From Diphasiastrum complanatum (lineage: Eukaryota; Streptophyta; Lycopodiopsida; Lycopodiales; Lycopodiaceae), in NCBI GenBank assembly GCA_029204225.1, contig CM055095.1:33999078-34063077 (forward strand): a stretch of 64,000 nucleotides of DNA, written 5' to 3'. The position numbers and the translations under genes are program-made. The notes beneath the pieces were generated by a model. It was not told the DNA's origin, did no database searches, and worked only from the letters and a program-made list of their open reading frames with translations. Positions within the stretch are counted from its first letter, which is position 1. Each line of letters begins with the position of its first letter. This document shows, one piece after another, positions 34,213 to 44,877 of this stretch.

Positions 34213-35209
34213 TTAGTTGAGAAGTCGAAGACTTTGATGTCGAGCTGCTCTTGAGAAGACGTCCATGACTTCAATGTCGGAGACGTCGGAGACTTTGATG
34301 TCAATGACATGGATGTCGAGTTTGCTCTTGAGAAGATGTTGATGACTTTGAAGTCGGAGACTTCGATGTCGATGACGTGGATGTCGAGCTTGCTCTATTT
34401 TGAATAATGACCTTCGACGATTGTTGAGACACTTCGGACACTTCGATGTCGAGAAAGTCGAAGAAAAACTGTCATCGACTTTCCTTGTATTTCTGCAGGC
34501 TATGCGACATCTCAATGTATTTACATACAAAAAATGAATGGATCTAGATTAGGGAAGAGATAAGGGATGGATAGGATAGGAATCCAACAATGATGTATAC
34601 AAAATATTATATGACATAATACAAAATTACATTGTTCAATTTCTATGGATCTTCAATTTCGATGGATGTTCCTATGTCTATGTATTTTATACTCTTCTTA
34701 CCTTGTTCGTACCTGCACAACAGAAATTGTGTAAGTTCATTTATCTTGTAAAACTGATTAATTAAAAAATAGAAAAAATTAATTTTTTCATATGGCATAA
34801 CGTACCTTGACACCATTCAATCGAAATTCATAGTACTGAGGTAGATCGAATTGCAACATGTCTAGTTCCGATCGAATGTGATTGAGACACCAATCTTCCT
34901 CAACCTCAACCATAACAAGAATGTTATCATTTCTTTTCACTATTATTTGAAGTTTCTCTTGATGGTTTATTGCAAAATCTTGATCAAGTGGCTTCCACTC
35001 ATTTTTGCATTTTATCCATCTTCTATAATACAACAACAAAGTGAGCATTTGTTTTTTGATGTGATATCTAAATGTCATTGACAATTACATACTCTACACT
35101 CAACTTGTTGATTTTGTTTTGTATCCCAACCAACATCCAACAGCTCGCCGATTATTTCATGACTCAAATCCTTACAAATAAACATTGTTTTTGTTCGCCG
35201 AACATGCAT
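34213..35209 (-). CDS. Four-exon small gene model, function unknown
   Basis: An open model of 205 codons on the minus strand. Exon 1 is 35209-35100 (ATG start, M-H-V-R-R-T-K-T-M-F-I-C-K-D-L). Exon 2 is 35022-34806 (W-I-K-C-K-N-E-W to F-R-L-N-G-V-K). Exon 3 is an 11-nt micro-exon at 34712-34702, and exon 4 is 34492-34213, ending in TAA. Exon phases match throughout. The splice borders TATTATAG, AAG|GTACGT, TGTGCAG|G, AACAAG|GTAAG and CCTGCAG are good. Only the exon 1 donor (GA|GTGTAG) is weak. The central part is acidic/aromatic (V-E-V-E-E-D-W-C-L-N-H-I-R) and protein-like. The C-terminus is Arg/Ser/His-rich and reads through an imperfect tandem repeat. I do not recognise the family. It may be a real small gene, a truncated gene with a repeat-derived tail, or a captured fragment. 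Transcript data would decide. Confidence 0.5.
34215..34400. repeat. Imperfect tandem repeat rich in GATGTCGA
   Basis: About 70-bp units with the theme gtcggagac-tttgatgtc-gatgacgtggatgtcgagcttgctcttgag repeat two to three times with considerable drift. The last exon of the minus-strand gene model overlaps it. Confidence 0.7.
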
Positions 35210-35499
35210 TTGAAAAAAAATCAACAGAAATAGAAAAAGAGAGATACCAACTAAATCTATTATTCTTTGAAGCAATGCTACATTTTAATATACTTTGAAT
35301 ATCCATATAAAGTCTAGATCAAAAACTTTTTGAAATTGCTGAATCTGGAGAAATCCATTCCTCACTCAAAAAATCTGGTAGAAGATATTGCTCTAATCTA
35401 CCCACTAAACCATTTCTATCAGGAATATAGGTGTGATCATAAAAAAAAACACAGCTGACTCTAAAAGGGATTTTGGAGATCGACCTCTATATTGTAAAA

Positions 35500-37160
35500 T
35501 ACTGATAGTAGTTGCTTGATTGACGGCTTTCACTTTGTCGATGCTCTCACTCTTTGCTATTCCCCTTGCCTTCACACTTGGTATAGTGGCCATCCTCCCC
35601 CTTTCTTCTCTTCTGTCAGACTCGACAAATTTTATCTTTCCAATCATGGAAGCTGGACTAGAAATATTTCTTGCGATATCATCCTCTCTTTTCGTCTTTA
35701 TGATCACCTTCTTTTCACCCTTCACCTAAACCTTTTTCCCTACCAAACCCTCGGTGCGACATACGATGTACATAATGAACAACTCACTGATTTGGAACAG
35801 GACCCTATGCCCCACTCTGGACTCGATTATTTCTTCCATTGCGAACTTGGATGACATAATTGATTGCTCCCGTTCCTTCCTTCGAAAACAAGGAAGACTG
35901 TCGAGCTCCTCTGCCTCCCGCCTTGAATCCTCTCTCAAAAAAGCTCTTTCTTTCATTTCCTTGGATATGGTCCGCTCAGCTAATCCTATTCTCAGAGCTG
36001 ACAAATTTCTTAAAGCTTCGAACTCTCTGAAATAAGACTTCAATATTGGATCTCCCCCATTACTATTCATTTTCTTCTCCTCTCTCCCATGTTGAAACTA
36101 ACTCCATCTCTTCTCCGCTAACTTTAGAAGATCTTCATCTTGCCTCAAAGCCCTCAACAGAGACAAAACTCCTGGTCCTGATGGCGTTACTCCTGATTTT
36201 TTTCTTGCTCATTGGAATACAGTTGGTCTCTCTCCTTCTTTCCACTACTAATGCTCTGTCTTCAGGCTCCTTCTCTGTGTCCTTCACCCAGGGTTTAATT
36301 TAACTCATTCCCCAGACTGAGTTTCTTAAGAAAATCTCTAATTACCGTCCTCTTACTATGCTTAATGCCTCATACAAGATAGTTGCCAAAGCTATAACTA
36401 GAAGGATTGCTTCTCTTTTGCCCTCCCACCTTTCCAAAAACTAGGCTGGTTTTATCAAAGGCAGATCCCTCTTTGATAATATCCTGAATGTATGGTCATC
36501 CATTGATTTCTCTTTATGGTTTAGCTACCCAACACTTCTGCTTAAGATTTATTTTGATAAAGCCTTTGATCGCATGAGTTGGAATTATCTTCGCTCTTGC
36601 TGCATCTCTTTTGGTTTGTCGGAGTATATTACTAATCTCATCAATGCCCTTTTTGCTTCTGCCTCCTCTTCCATTCTCTTTCAGGGGGGCCTTTCTCCCT
36701 CTTTTCTTGTTTCTTGTGGCATTAGACAAGGTTGTCCTCTCTCCCCCTATCTCTTTGTCATTGCTACAGAGCCTCTTATTATCCATATCAATAAACTCAA
36801 TTCCACCTCTTCCTTCCGCCCTTTCATTTTCCGTGGCGTCCCGCTTGGACCCCAACTCTTTGCTGATGATGTGGCTTGTATTATTGAGCTTCACCACCTT
36901 TCTTCATCCCTTCTCCTATCTGAGCTTGGCCATTTCTATGATTTCTCTGGCTCCTTGATAAACTACCAAAAGTCTGACATCATTGTCCTCTCTCATGATG
37001 CTCCGTCCGATTGGTGCCAAAACTTAGGCTTTAACGTCTTATCCCATGGAACCGTCTTTAGATATCTCAGCTTTCCGTTGTGAGCTTCGCTTTCCAACAG
37101 GGAACGCTTTAACTGGATTATTGATAGAATTAGATCAAAACTTTTATCTTGGAACTCTTT
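35500..37160 (+). pseudogene. 5'-truncated LINE endonuclease-RT relic
   Basis: From about 35516 the frame reads the C-terminal part of an APE-type endonuclease (D-G-F-H-F-V-D-A, T-W-Y-S-G, R-L-D-K-F-Y-L-S-N). RT blocks follow: N-R-D-K-T-P-G-P-D-G-V near 36160, N-Y-R-P-L-T-M-L-N near 36335 and F-I-K-G-R-S-L-F-D-N near 36455. The series continues with F-D-K-A-F-D-R-M-S-W near 36560, G-I-R-Q-G-C-P-L-S-P near 36720 and F-A-D-D near 36860. Then comes F-R-Y-L-S-F-P-L and, after a frame break, R-S-K-L-L-S-W to about 37160. Stops and frameshifts are frequent. No 3' end, poly-A tail or target duplication was found, and the sequence runs into a gene fragment. Confidence 0.88.
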
Positions 37161-37716
37161 GGATCGAAGAAGGCTCAGAAAAGATTGCTTGGAAACATGC
37201 CATTGACGAAATCGTTGGCACAAGTGCAGGTACATTTAATAGATATACTCAATTATGCTCACATAACCTTGTGTTGTATACTTTGTTTTCAGCTTGACTG
37301 ACATCTATTGTTCGGCAGGTGTCCCTTGTGGAAAAGCATGTGGTTTATTGGCAGATATATAGAACCTAGTTGTCGAGAAGTGCAAAACCACTAATAGACT
37401 GAGAAGATTCTTGAAGAGGCATTTTGTTTCCGACCTATCTATACGAGGCGAGCCATTCGAGATAGTGGCCAAGCTTGTGTATGCAGATTTTCCCACCTCC
37501 TTGGGAGTCAATCTGGTGGATGAAGCCTTTGTGCCTACATGGAATATATTTACACAGGACCTCGCTATGGCAATGGCCAATGTAGCCAATGTTTTTGTTG
37601 CTGACCAGGGATGGTATGTTGCCACGACAGTTGCGGAGCACTTTCCACTCATTCATGCATGTGCTATTGCTAATGGTTTCAAATTGCATAGGTGCTTGAC
37701 TGTTCTTGTTGAAAAT
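37161..37716 (+). pseudogene. Fragment of an intron-containing gene of unknown function
   Basis: Two exon-like pieces join in phase across a GT-AG intron at 37230-37318 (89 bp). The upstream piece ends K-H-A-I-D-E-I-V-G-T-S-A. The downstream piece begins G-V-P-C-G-K-A-C-G-L-L-A-D-I, then a TAG, and continues R-R-F-L-K-R-H-F-V-S-D-L-S-I. It ends near V-A-T-T-V-A-E-H-F-P-L and H-R-C-L-T-V-L-V-E-N-G-S. Composition is protein-like and unlike any retroelement protein. I do not recognise the family. The left end is cut by the LINE, and the right end by the copia RT near 37716. The presence of an intron argues for capture or rearrangement of genomic DNA rather than retrocopying. Confidence 0.5.
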
Positions 37717-38608
37717 GGCTCCGTACGTCATTCTTTGTGGAAACAATGAGAAGTTGGTTGAAGAAACTAACCATGCACTTGGTACTGAGTTTAAGATGCA
37801 AGACTTAGGAGTTCTTCACTATATTCTAAGCCTTGAAATAGATTTTTGGAAAGGTCATGCATTTATAAGCCAAAGTAGATATCTTTCCATGCTCAGAAAA
37901 TTCCATATGGAGAACCGTAAAGGCATAGATACACCTATGGAGCACACTGTAAAAGTTCCTATTAAAGATGATGAAGAATCCTTTGAGGACATCACTCTTT
38001 ATAGGAGTCTTATTGGCTCACTTATTTGGTTAATAGTGACTAGGCCTGATCTAAGCTTTTGTGTTCATAAGCTAAGTCAACACATGCAGGATCCAAAGTT
38101 ATATCATTGGAAGTTGGCTAAAAGAGTCTTGAGGTATATATCTTCTACCTTGGATTATGGACTATACTATGAATGAGAAGATTCGACTTTGATTGCTTTT
38201 TCGAATTCAGATTTTGCAGGGGACATGTTGAATAGGAAATCCACAAGTGCTTACACTATATTTCTTGGAGAAAATTTGGTTTCTTGGCTATCAAAGAAGC
38301 AGGCAACTATTTCCTTATCATCTTGTGAAGCTGAATACAAATCTCTTACAACCACAACAAAGGAGGTTTTATGGATCAAAAGGCTACTTTTGGAGCTAAA
38401 GTGTTATGCAGATGAAGATTTACCAATTATCAAGAATGTTAACATTTCTGCTCAGGCTCTTGCAAATAATCCAATCTTTCATGCAAGGAGCAAGCACATT
38501 GAAGTGGCTCATCATTTTGTAAGAGAAGAAGTCATTGGGAGAGAGATCTCATTGGAGCATGTTTCATCTTCAGATTGTGTTGCAGATCTTCTCACCAAAC
38601 CTCTATGA
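37717..38608 (+). pseudogene. Ty1/copia RT C-terminus and RNase H, 3' half of a split element
   Basis: The frame enters RT just past the Y-V-D-D box (I-L-C-G-N-N-E-K-L) and continues F-K-M-Q-D-L-G. It then reads S-R-Y-L-S-M-L-R-K-F, Y-R-S-L-I-G-S-L-I-W and T-R-P-D-L. A TGA at 38174-38176 is followed in the same frame by RNase H: S-D-F-A-G-D, S-S-C-E-A-E-Y, H-I-E-V-A-H-H-F and the end A-D-L-L-T-K-P-L. Apart from that stop the 300 codons are open, so this half is better preserved than its partner at 18456-20695. The upstream RT lobe is missing from the window. Confidence 0.92.
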
Positions 38609-38664
38609 AGATGAGGTCTAACCTTGGTCTAATTTCGAAGTCTATGTTGATAGGAACATAAATT

Positions 38665-38675
38665 TTAAGGAGGGG
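38665..38675 (+). promoter_or_regulatory. Polypurine tract of the split copia
   Basis: The purine run TAAGGAGGGG ends at the first base of the 3' LTR (38676), where plus-strand priming is expected. Confidence 0.88.
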
Positions 38676-39381
38676 TGTGAAGATTACTAAAATATTATTT
38701 TCCTATCTCAAGTTTGGGGTCATGGTGATTTCCACTAAAATTCATGTTGTACATAAAAGGAGTGTGAATTGAGCACATATACTTCTAGTGTAGCTCGGAT
38801 TTGAGTTAGATAGGTTCAATTATGATGACATGCAAATGTTTAGATAACATGCAAAGTTTTACTGTATGCATGCAAGCCACATGCAATCAATGCATGCAAA
38901 GTAGTTTCAGTGATCTACACATGTCTAGGCAGTTTCATGAGTTGACATGCAGTACATGCATGCAGTTACACATGTGGATCTACGGTAGGTGAATTAGTTC
39001 AGTTAAGTGGACTTTCCATGCAACTCCATTGTAGGAATTCGAGTCTCTCTCATGTAGGAAAAGCTGGGCATGTTTTGCCACATTGTGAATATTGAGATTT
39101 TGGTGTTTTGGACTCATTCTCTCTCTACCCGAGTTTTCTATGCTTGATTTTCTCTCTCTACCCGAGAGCAGCCTCTTCTTCCCATACTAAACACTTAGAA
39201 TTATTTCTAACATTCATTTCTCATAGTGAAGAGTTAGATTTTTTCATCAGATGTATGCCATTGTGCTCTTGCCTTAGATTTTTCAAGCATACTGTTCTTT
39301 GATCAATCTTGTGCAATCACAACACCTCAGTAAGATCCTGTAGGGTGTGTGGTAAAGTTCACACGTGCTAAAAACTCCACA
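38676..39381 (+). repeat. 3' LTR of the split copia element
   Basis: A 706-bp LTR from TGTGAAGATTACT to AACTCCACA. It matches the inverted LTR at 20696-21428. It is followed by CTTCT (39382-39386), the same five bases that flank the other LTR on its outer side. Confidence 0.93.
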
Positions 39382-39386
39382 CTTCT

Positions 39387-39597
39387 TTCAAGTGTAAAAG
39401 AATCTTTGCATTATTGCAAATTAAGCAATGTATTTATGCCTTTCATGCTCCTCAAAAAATTGTCTTAAAATAGTCAAAATATTATATGTCTCCTTGTGTA
39501 CAACCCCTCCAAAGATGTATTGTGCAATTTTACATATGACTTCCACTTATTGGGGCATTTTAGGGCCATCTATTTCATAACAATTGTTTATTAACCC
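39387..39597. other. Non-coding flank
   Basis: Short stretch between the copia LTR and the tRNA-like head. Nothing is recognised. Confidence 0.6.
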
Positions 39598-39870
39598 AAC
39601 GAGGTTGGCTCAGCTGGCTAGCTTGGCATCAAGAGTTTCTTTGGTCCCAAGTTTGAGCCTCTCCTTGGAATAGTTTCTCACTATGGAAGAATGTACATAT
39701 TTTTGTGTGCGCTATAATGCCTTTAAATATCTCCATAGAACAAGATATTTTGTCGTCGCCTTTGAAGACAATGCCTTTGTATACAGTTTTGTAAATTTTA
39801 TAAAAAAAATTAAATTTTTTTGGCAAGTTTTCATAACATATTCCACACTTGAGACTTGGATGTATAAAAT
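39598..39870 (+). mobile_element. Candidate tRNA-derived SINE
   Basis: TGGCTCAGCTGG at 39606-39617 is a perfect RNA polymerase III A box, and AGTTTGAGCC at 39650-39659 resembles a B box. Their starts are 44 nt apart, as in tRNA genes. The region between does not fold into a convincing tRNA, and no acceptor stem is closed. This fits a SINE head rather than a tRNA gene. The 3' body is AT-rich and its end is uncertain. No target duplication was resolved. Confidence 0.5.
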
Positions 39871-39963
39871 GTAGTTTTAATTTTTTGGAGTATGTGAATG
39901 AGAAATAAAATGTGAAAATTGCATCATATAATGACAAAAGAGATTCATAAACTGCTATATGTC

Positions 39964-40153
39964 ACCTTGAGTTCTAAAGTAAAATCGGGATAACAAGATG
40001 CATGAGAAATATGATGTCACCTTGAGCTTCTAAACTAAATTGGGATACCAAGATACATAATAAATATGATGTAAATCAAAATTGAAAATGGTGAGCTTGT
40101 AAATTACTATGATGTAAATCAAAATTGAAAATGGTGAGCTTGTAAAGTACAAG
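39964..40153. repeat. Degenerate and exact short tandem repeats
   Basis: Two about 55-bp units (39964-40018, 40019-40074; theme ccttgag-ttctaaa-taaa-tgggata) run into a 43-bp exact duplication (40068-40110, 40111-40153; theme gatgtaaatcaaaattgaaa). Confidence 0.8.
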
Positions 40154-40742
40154 CGGAGTACCAAGATTGATAAATAAAGATAGAAAATGTTGAAAATTTA
40201 TGTGCAAGGTAGGGAAGAAGTTTTGCTTAGCAAGACTTCCAAGGTAAAGTCCCAAAGACACCCCACACCCCCCACCCCCACACCCCCAAAAAAAAAAAGT
40301 GCAGCCACTAAAGGTATATTCTACCATGAACATTCATGATAAAGCCTTTGTTGTCTTAGGGCAGGGTCTAAAGGGGCACACGCATCCAAACTGAGATATA
40401 CCCTCCTAGAACATTAGGGAAGGGCTTGAAGGGGCATAAGGGACTATTTCCATGCAACCACCTCGCTAGTATGACATCACTAGAGAAAACAGGTGAGGGG
40501 GTCTAGTGCAATGGGCCTCGCCATGCATCAACCTGTTGTAGATACAAGGTGACCTGCCACCCAGGTGCAGCAGAATTGTGGTGGATGACAGCAACAGAAC
40601 AAGCCATGAAGTAGCAGGTGAACGAGAGAGCATGAGTTCCAAAAGCTGTTTCAGAGTCATGTTGCAAATCCCCTCACCCGAGAACGGCCTGAGGGGTGAA
40701 CTTATAGCATGGAGAGAGCTTCGCTCTGCCCTTCACCACGTG
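40154..40742. other. Non-coding DNA with a C-rich tract
   Basis: A CACCCC-rich stretch followed by an A-run lies at 40259-40299. No gene is supported, and the open frames on both strands lack motifs. Confidence 0.6.
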
Positions 40743-40854
40743 TTTTTGACGTCACCTTGAACGGGTGAGGGGGTCGCATGGCGAGGTCGTACCACCTATT
40801 TTTGACGTCACCTTGAACGAGTGAGGCGGTCGCATGGCGAGGTGCTCACCAAGA
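40743..40854. repeat. 56-bp tandem duplication containing GACGTCACC
   Basis: The units 40743-40798 and 40799-40854 each begin ttttgacgtcaccttgaacg and end gtcgcatggcgaggt. GACGTCA is a CRE/TGA-factor-type site, so the duplication doubles it. No link to a promoter was shown. Confidence 0.85.
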
Positions 40855-41094
40855 ACTAGAACTTTAGTTCTATCAAAACGTGTGCCAATTTTGATAAGGC
40901 CTTTGCAACATGCATAGGAGAGATTGGATGGCATCCTAAAGCCTAAGGGTCCTACCCTCCAGGGCCAAGGCCCAAGAGGAGTAAAAAACACATAAAGTCG
41001 TTATTTTTTAACTTGTCATTAGGTCATAATAGACACAGGTAAACGATCCTTTTTAACTTTTAACGCCCACTTGATTGAACGGATAGTCACATCC

Positions 41095-41359
41095 CACGTG
41101 TCATTTGGACCTGGTCAAAATTTGACCGGCTCTTGGCCCTCCCAGTTTCTTTCTAAGTCTCTGTTTATCGAAGAGGCTTAATGGCACGCTGTACTCTAGG
41201 CCATGGGATGCCAGCCACGAGGCCTATCTGCCACGTGGAAGCCCATCGACGGTCTATTGCAAAGATATGGTGAGATCTGAATGGCTGTAGGGAAATCTAA
41301 CGGCAGAGAGGATAGAAACGTCATATCTCACGCAGAGACGGTTGGATTCTTGCCACGTG
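41095..41359 (+). promoter_or_regulatory. Three G-box (CACGTG) sites upstream of the peptidase gene
   Basis: CACGTG occurs at 41095-41100, 41232-41237 and 41354-41359, all with a preceding C (two in the form CCACGTGT). This is the core bound by plant bZIP and bHLH factors and the heart of ABA-response elements. The cluster lies 1.1-1.4 kb upstream of the proposed ATG and upstream of a purine-rich leader, a position compatible with a promoter. No convincing TATA box was found. Confidence 0.45.
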
Positions 41360-41900
41360 TTATTACCATTTTTGACTCGTTCTAGTGGTCGATGGGGCGA
41401 ACGTGGTGAGATCTGAACGGTGGCGGGTTCACATGAGTCAGCGATCATAATATGCCTGCTGTGGAAGAAACGAAGGAAAGAAAGAAAAGAGAGAGGCATT
41501 TGCGATCCATTTGTTGATGCAATTGTTGATGAGAGAGGAAACGGAGCTTGGTTTCTGTGCTCGCATCCATCGGTAGAAGCTGTGAATTCATGAGAATTAG
41601 CGTTTCATTTCTCAGTGGTGCCACAGATTGATCACAGCACCAGTTTCTGTCTCTCAATCCAGCCGTCTGAAACATCTTTTCTGGCTTTGTTCTTGCAAGG
41701 ATCTTCAGATCTGAACCGGTCGAGCTTCCGATATTAGGCCATTATGTTGTTTGGTTTTTATATCTGATTCTTTAAAAGTAGGGCTTGACGTCTCTGGATG
41801 CCATTTGCATCAAAACTGGTGTAGTACCTTTGTCACTTCCGGAAGAAGGTTCATCTCGTCCCTCGGAGAAGCAAAAGCATGTCAGGTCAGCTTGAAAGCA

Positions 41901-42170
41901 TATCATGAGCATCTGTCATGGATTTGCTTAATGTTTTGACAGGTATTAAACCGTATTTTCAAAGGAACAGAAGTTTTTATCTGAATAATGATGGCTCAGA
42001 ATCTGTTCCAGCATTGAGTCTGAATGATTAGCGTATATTATGAGCAACTGATATGTAATTGCTTAATTTTTTGACAGATATGAACCCTATTCTTAAGGAG
42101 CTTAAGCTCTGATCTGAAAAATGATGGCTCAGAATTTGCTCTAGCATTCCGGGAAGATGAAAAGACTCTG
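41901..42170 (+). repeat. 135-bp tandem duplication in the peptidase 5' leader
   Basis: The units 41901-42035 and 42036-42170 share tgagcatctg-like starts, the acceptor-like stretch tttttgacag, and the end atgatggctcagaat. They have diverged by about a fifth. Both contain a potential 3' splice site, so the leader may be spliced in alternative ways. Confidence 0.7.
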
Positions 42171-42483
42171 AACGAGGTGCTAGAGAAGAGATGAATGGTT
42201 GAAGTAGCTGAACTGTGCGGGAGGAGGGATAGACTTGAAAGGAGAGCGGAAACTGGCATCAAAAGGTGGCGGGAGGCCTGGCAAAACAGCTGCTGGCCCT
42301 CGGACAGGGTTAGGCGTGGCTGGATGCTCCATAGGAATTCTTTGCAAAGGCTGCTGCTGTGGAATGCACTCTGTAAGCACCCTGGAAGAAGCAGCTGCCA
42401 GCCCTGCCACCGGAAACAATTGCTGCAAGAAGGCGAGACGAGCCTGCCCTGGGTTGCTTTCAGCCTCTTCTTGTTGCCCTACA

Positions 42484-44877
42484 ATGCCATCAACAGAGAG
42501 CGAGGCCCCCGACGACTTGCGCTTGTTTCCAGTTGAGGATATTGTGCAGCATCCACTCCCTGGCTATGTTGCCCCTTCTTCAGTTGCATTCAGCCCCGAT
42601 GACAGCCTCATTTCTTATCTTTACAGTCCCGATTTCTCTCTGAGCAGGAAGGTGTTTTCGTTTGATCCTTCAACCTGCTACCAACAGTTATTGGTTTCAC
42701 CTCCTGATGGAGGAGTGGATGAATGTAACTTATCAACATCAGAAAAGCTGCGGCGGGAGCGCCTGCGAGAGCGGGGGCTCGGCGTCACTCGCTACGAATG
42801 GGCAAAGGCTGGTTCAACGCGCTGCCTAATGGTTCCACTACCAGGAGGAGTACGCCCTTCTTTCTCATTTCCTCCTCATCTATGTGCATCCCGTAAAGCA
42901 CCTTTCAGCAAATATCTTCTCATTTGCTTATTATTTTCTTTCTCGGACAAAATGATGAAAAAAAAATTGAACTCGGTAGTATTGCAAGTAGGGTTCCTCT
43001 TTCATCCTGGTTGCTTTTATCTCTTTCAAAGTTTTTCGTAAGCCTGTTTTCTCAATACATCTTTACATCCTTCTGCCTGGTGAATTTACTTTCTAGAAAG
43101 CTATTATACTAAGGCCGTGTAGATTCTTTCACTGATGTCGAGCAACAGATATACATACAAGATCATCCAGCGGCTGAGCTACGACTTCGAATAGCAAGCT
43201 CACCTTGTTCTCCAATAATAGATCCCCATCTCTCTCCTGATGGCAGCTCTATCGCTTTTGTGCGTGATGACGAGCTGTATGTTGCTTCTATTAGTTCGGG
43301 AGATCCTGTACAGATCACTTTTGGGGCTCGCAGTGCAGGAAAGGTATTGTATCTGTTTGAGATCCATATTTCAGGTCTATGTTCTCCTTTACCGTTTCAA
43401 GACGGAGCAAAATTGTCACTTTGTTCCAAGCGATGCCAAACCCATGTAGCTTTCTTGCATCTTCACGTAAACTTTGCATTTTCAGATAAGACTTAAGCCT
43501 TACTTGCACATGAGAGCTGGAAACAATAGTTTTCGTATTCTGATGGAAATTGTGATTTTCATGTAACTGGATACTGGCAGACACATGGACTGGCAGAATA
43601 CATTGCGCAGGTATTTTCCCTTTCGTAGTCCAAAGTTCTGTTCATTTCGTTTTACGGAAACTTGTCGATTTCCTCTAGATTTTCCCAGTTCAGTTTCATT
43701 ATATCCTGAATTGTAGGCAGTCTTAGTATTTTCAGGCTTCAATTGTCTCGAGCAGGAAGAAATGGAGCGTCGAAATGGCTTCTGGTGGTCTTCAGACAGT
43801 AAGCTTATTGCCTACACAGAGGTGGATGCGACAGGAATACCTAATTTTAGAATCATGCACCAGGGCAAAGCCACTGTAGGAGGGGATGCACAAGAAGATC
43901 ATCCTTACCCTTTTGCAGGCCACGCAAATGTCAAAGTTCGTCTTGGTGTTGTCAATGTCACTGGAGGTGGCAGTACATGGTTAGATCTTCACTGTGGTGA
44001 CTGGGGCAATCAAGATGGTGATGAGGAGTATTTAGCTCGTGTTGCATGGATGCCTGACAACTCGTTAACAGCACAAGTACAGAATCGCTCTCATTCAAAA
44101 CTAAAGCTGTTAAAGTTTGATGTTACAACAGGTGCAAGACACGTGCTGCTAGTAGAGGAAAATGATGTATGGGTGAATCTGCATGATTGCTTCACACCTT
44201 TGCAAAAGGGGGTTGGATTATATACCGGGGGTTTCGTATGGGCCAGTGAAAGTTCAGGATTTCGGCACCTCTTTCTACATGATGGTAGAGGGTATCGCTT
44301 GGGTCAGTTAACTGAGGGCGATTGGATGGTAGAGCAAGTAGCTGGAATAGATGAAAATGCTGGACTGGTTTATTTCACAGCAACACTAGACAGTCCTATT
44401 GAGACACACTTGTACAGTGCGAAACTTTTTCCATCTGTCAACTCCCCTGAGGAAAAACCAGGGGAAAAACCAAGGAGACTCACACAAGCAGATGGCAGGC
44501 ATGTCGTTGTTCTCGATCATCAATTGAAAAGATTTGTAGACATGCATGACTCGATAGAAATGCCACCTTGTGTGCTTCTTTGCTCTTTAGAAACCGGTAA
44601 GGTAATTGTTCCAATTTATGAGCAACCGGCTCCAACACTTCGAACGCGTAAATTAAACCTTGCCTTACCAGAGATTGTCCAGATACCAGCCAATGATGGA
44701 ACTATCCTTTATGGTGCACTCTATAAGCCAGATTCGAAGCAGTTTGGTCCTCCCCCTTACCGGACTGTGGTAAGTGTTTACGGTGGCCCAAATGTGCAGA
44801 CAGTTTGGAATTCATGGATGATGACGGTGGACATGAGAGCTCAATATTTCAGAAGCAGGGGACTTCTTGTATGGAAG
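42484..44877 (+). CDS. DPP8/9-like dipeptidyl peptidase (S9B), propeller part only
   Basis: This family removes N-terminal X-Pro dipeptides in the cytosol. Exon 1 (42484-42849) starts M-P-S-T-E-S-E and holds L-R-R-E-R-L-R-E-R-G-L-G-V-T-R-Y-E-W. An upstream in-frame ATG at 42364 is possible. Exon 2 is 43123-43343 (I-D-P-H-L-S-P-D-G, V-R-D-D-E-L-Y-V). Exon 3 is a 30-nt micro-exon at 43581-43610 (T-H-G-L-A-E-Y-I-A-Q). Exon 4 is 43756-44877, from E-E-M-E-R-R-N-G-F-W-W to R-G-L-L-V-W-K, including V-Y-G-G-P at the start of the hydrolase domain. Exons 2 to 4 join in phase with GT-AG borders. Exon 1 does not join exon 2 in phase: donor phase 0, acceptor phase 1. About 580 residues are visible. The last about 200, with G-W-S-Y-G-G and the catalytic Asp and His, are not found downstream. 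The gene is either split by a very long intron or is a broken copy. Confidence 0.85.

Noticed and set aside
39598-39670. Functional tRNA gene
   Set aside because: A and B boxes are spaced correctly, but no cloverleaf with a closed acceptor stem can be drawn.
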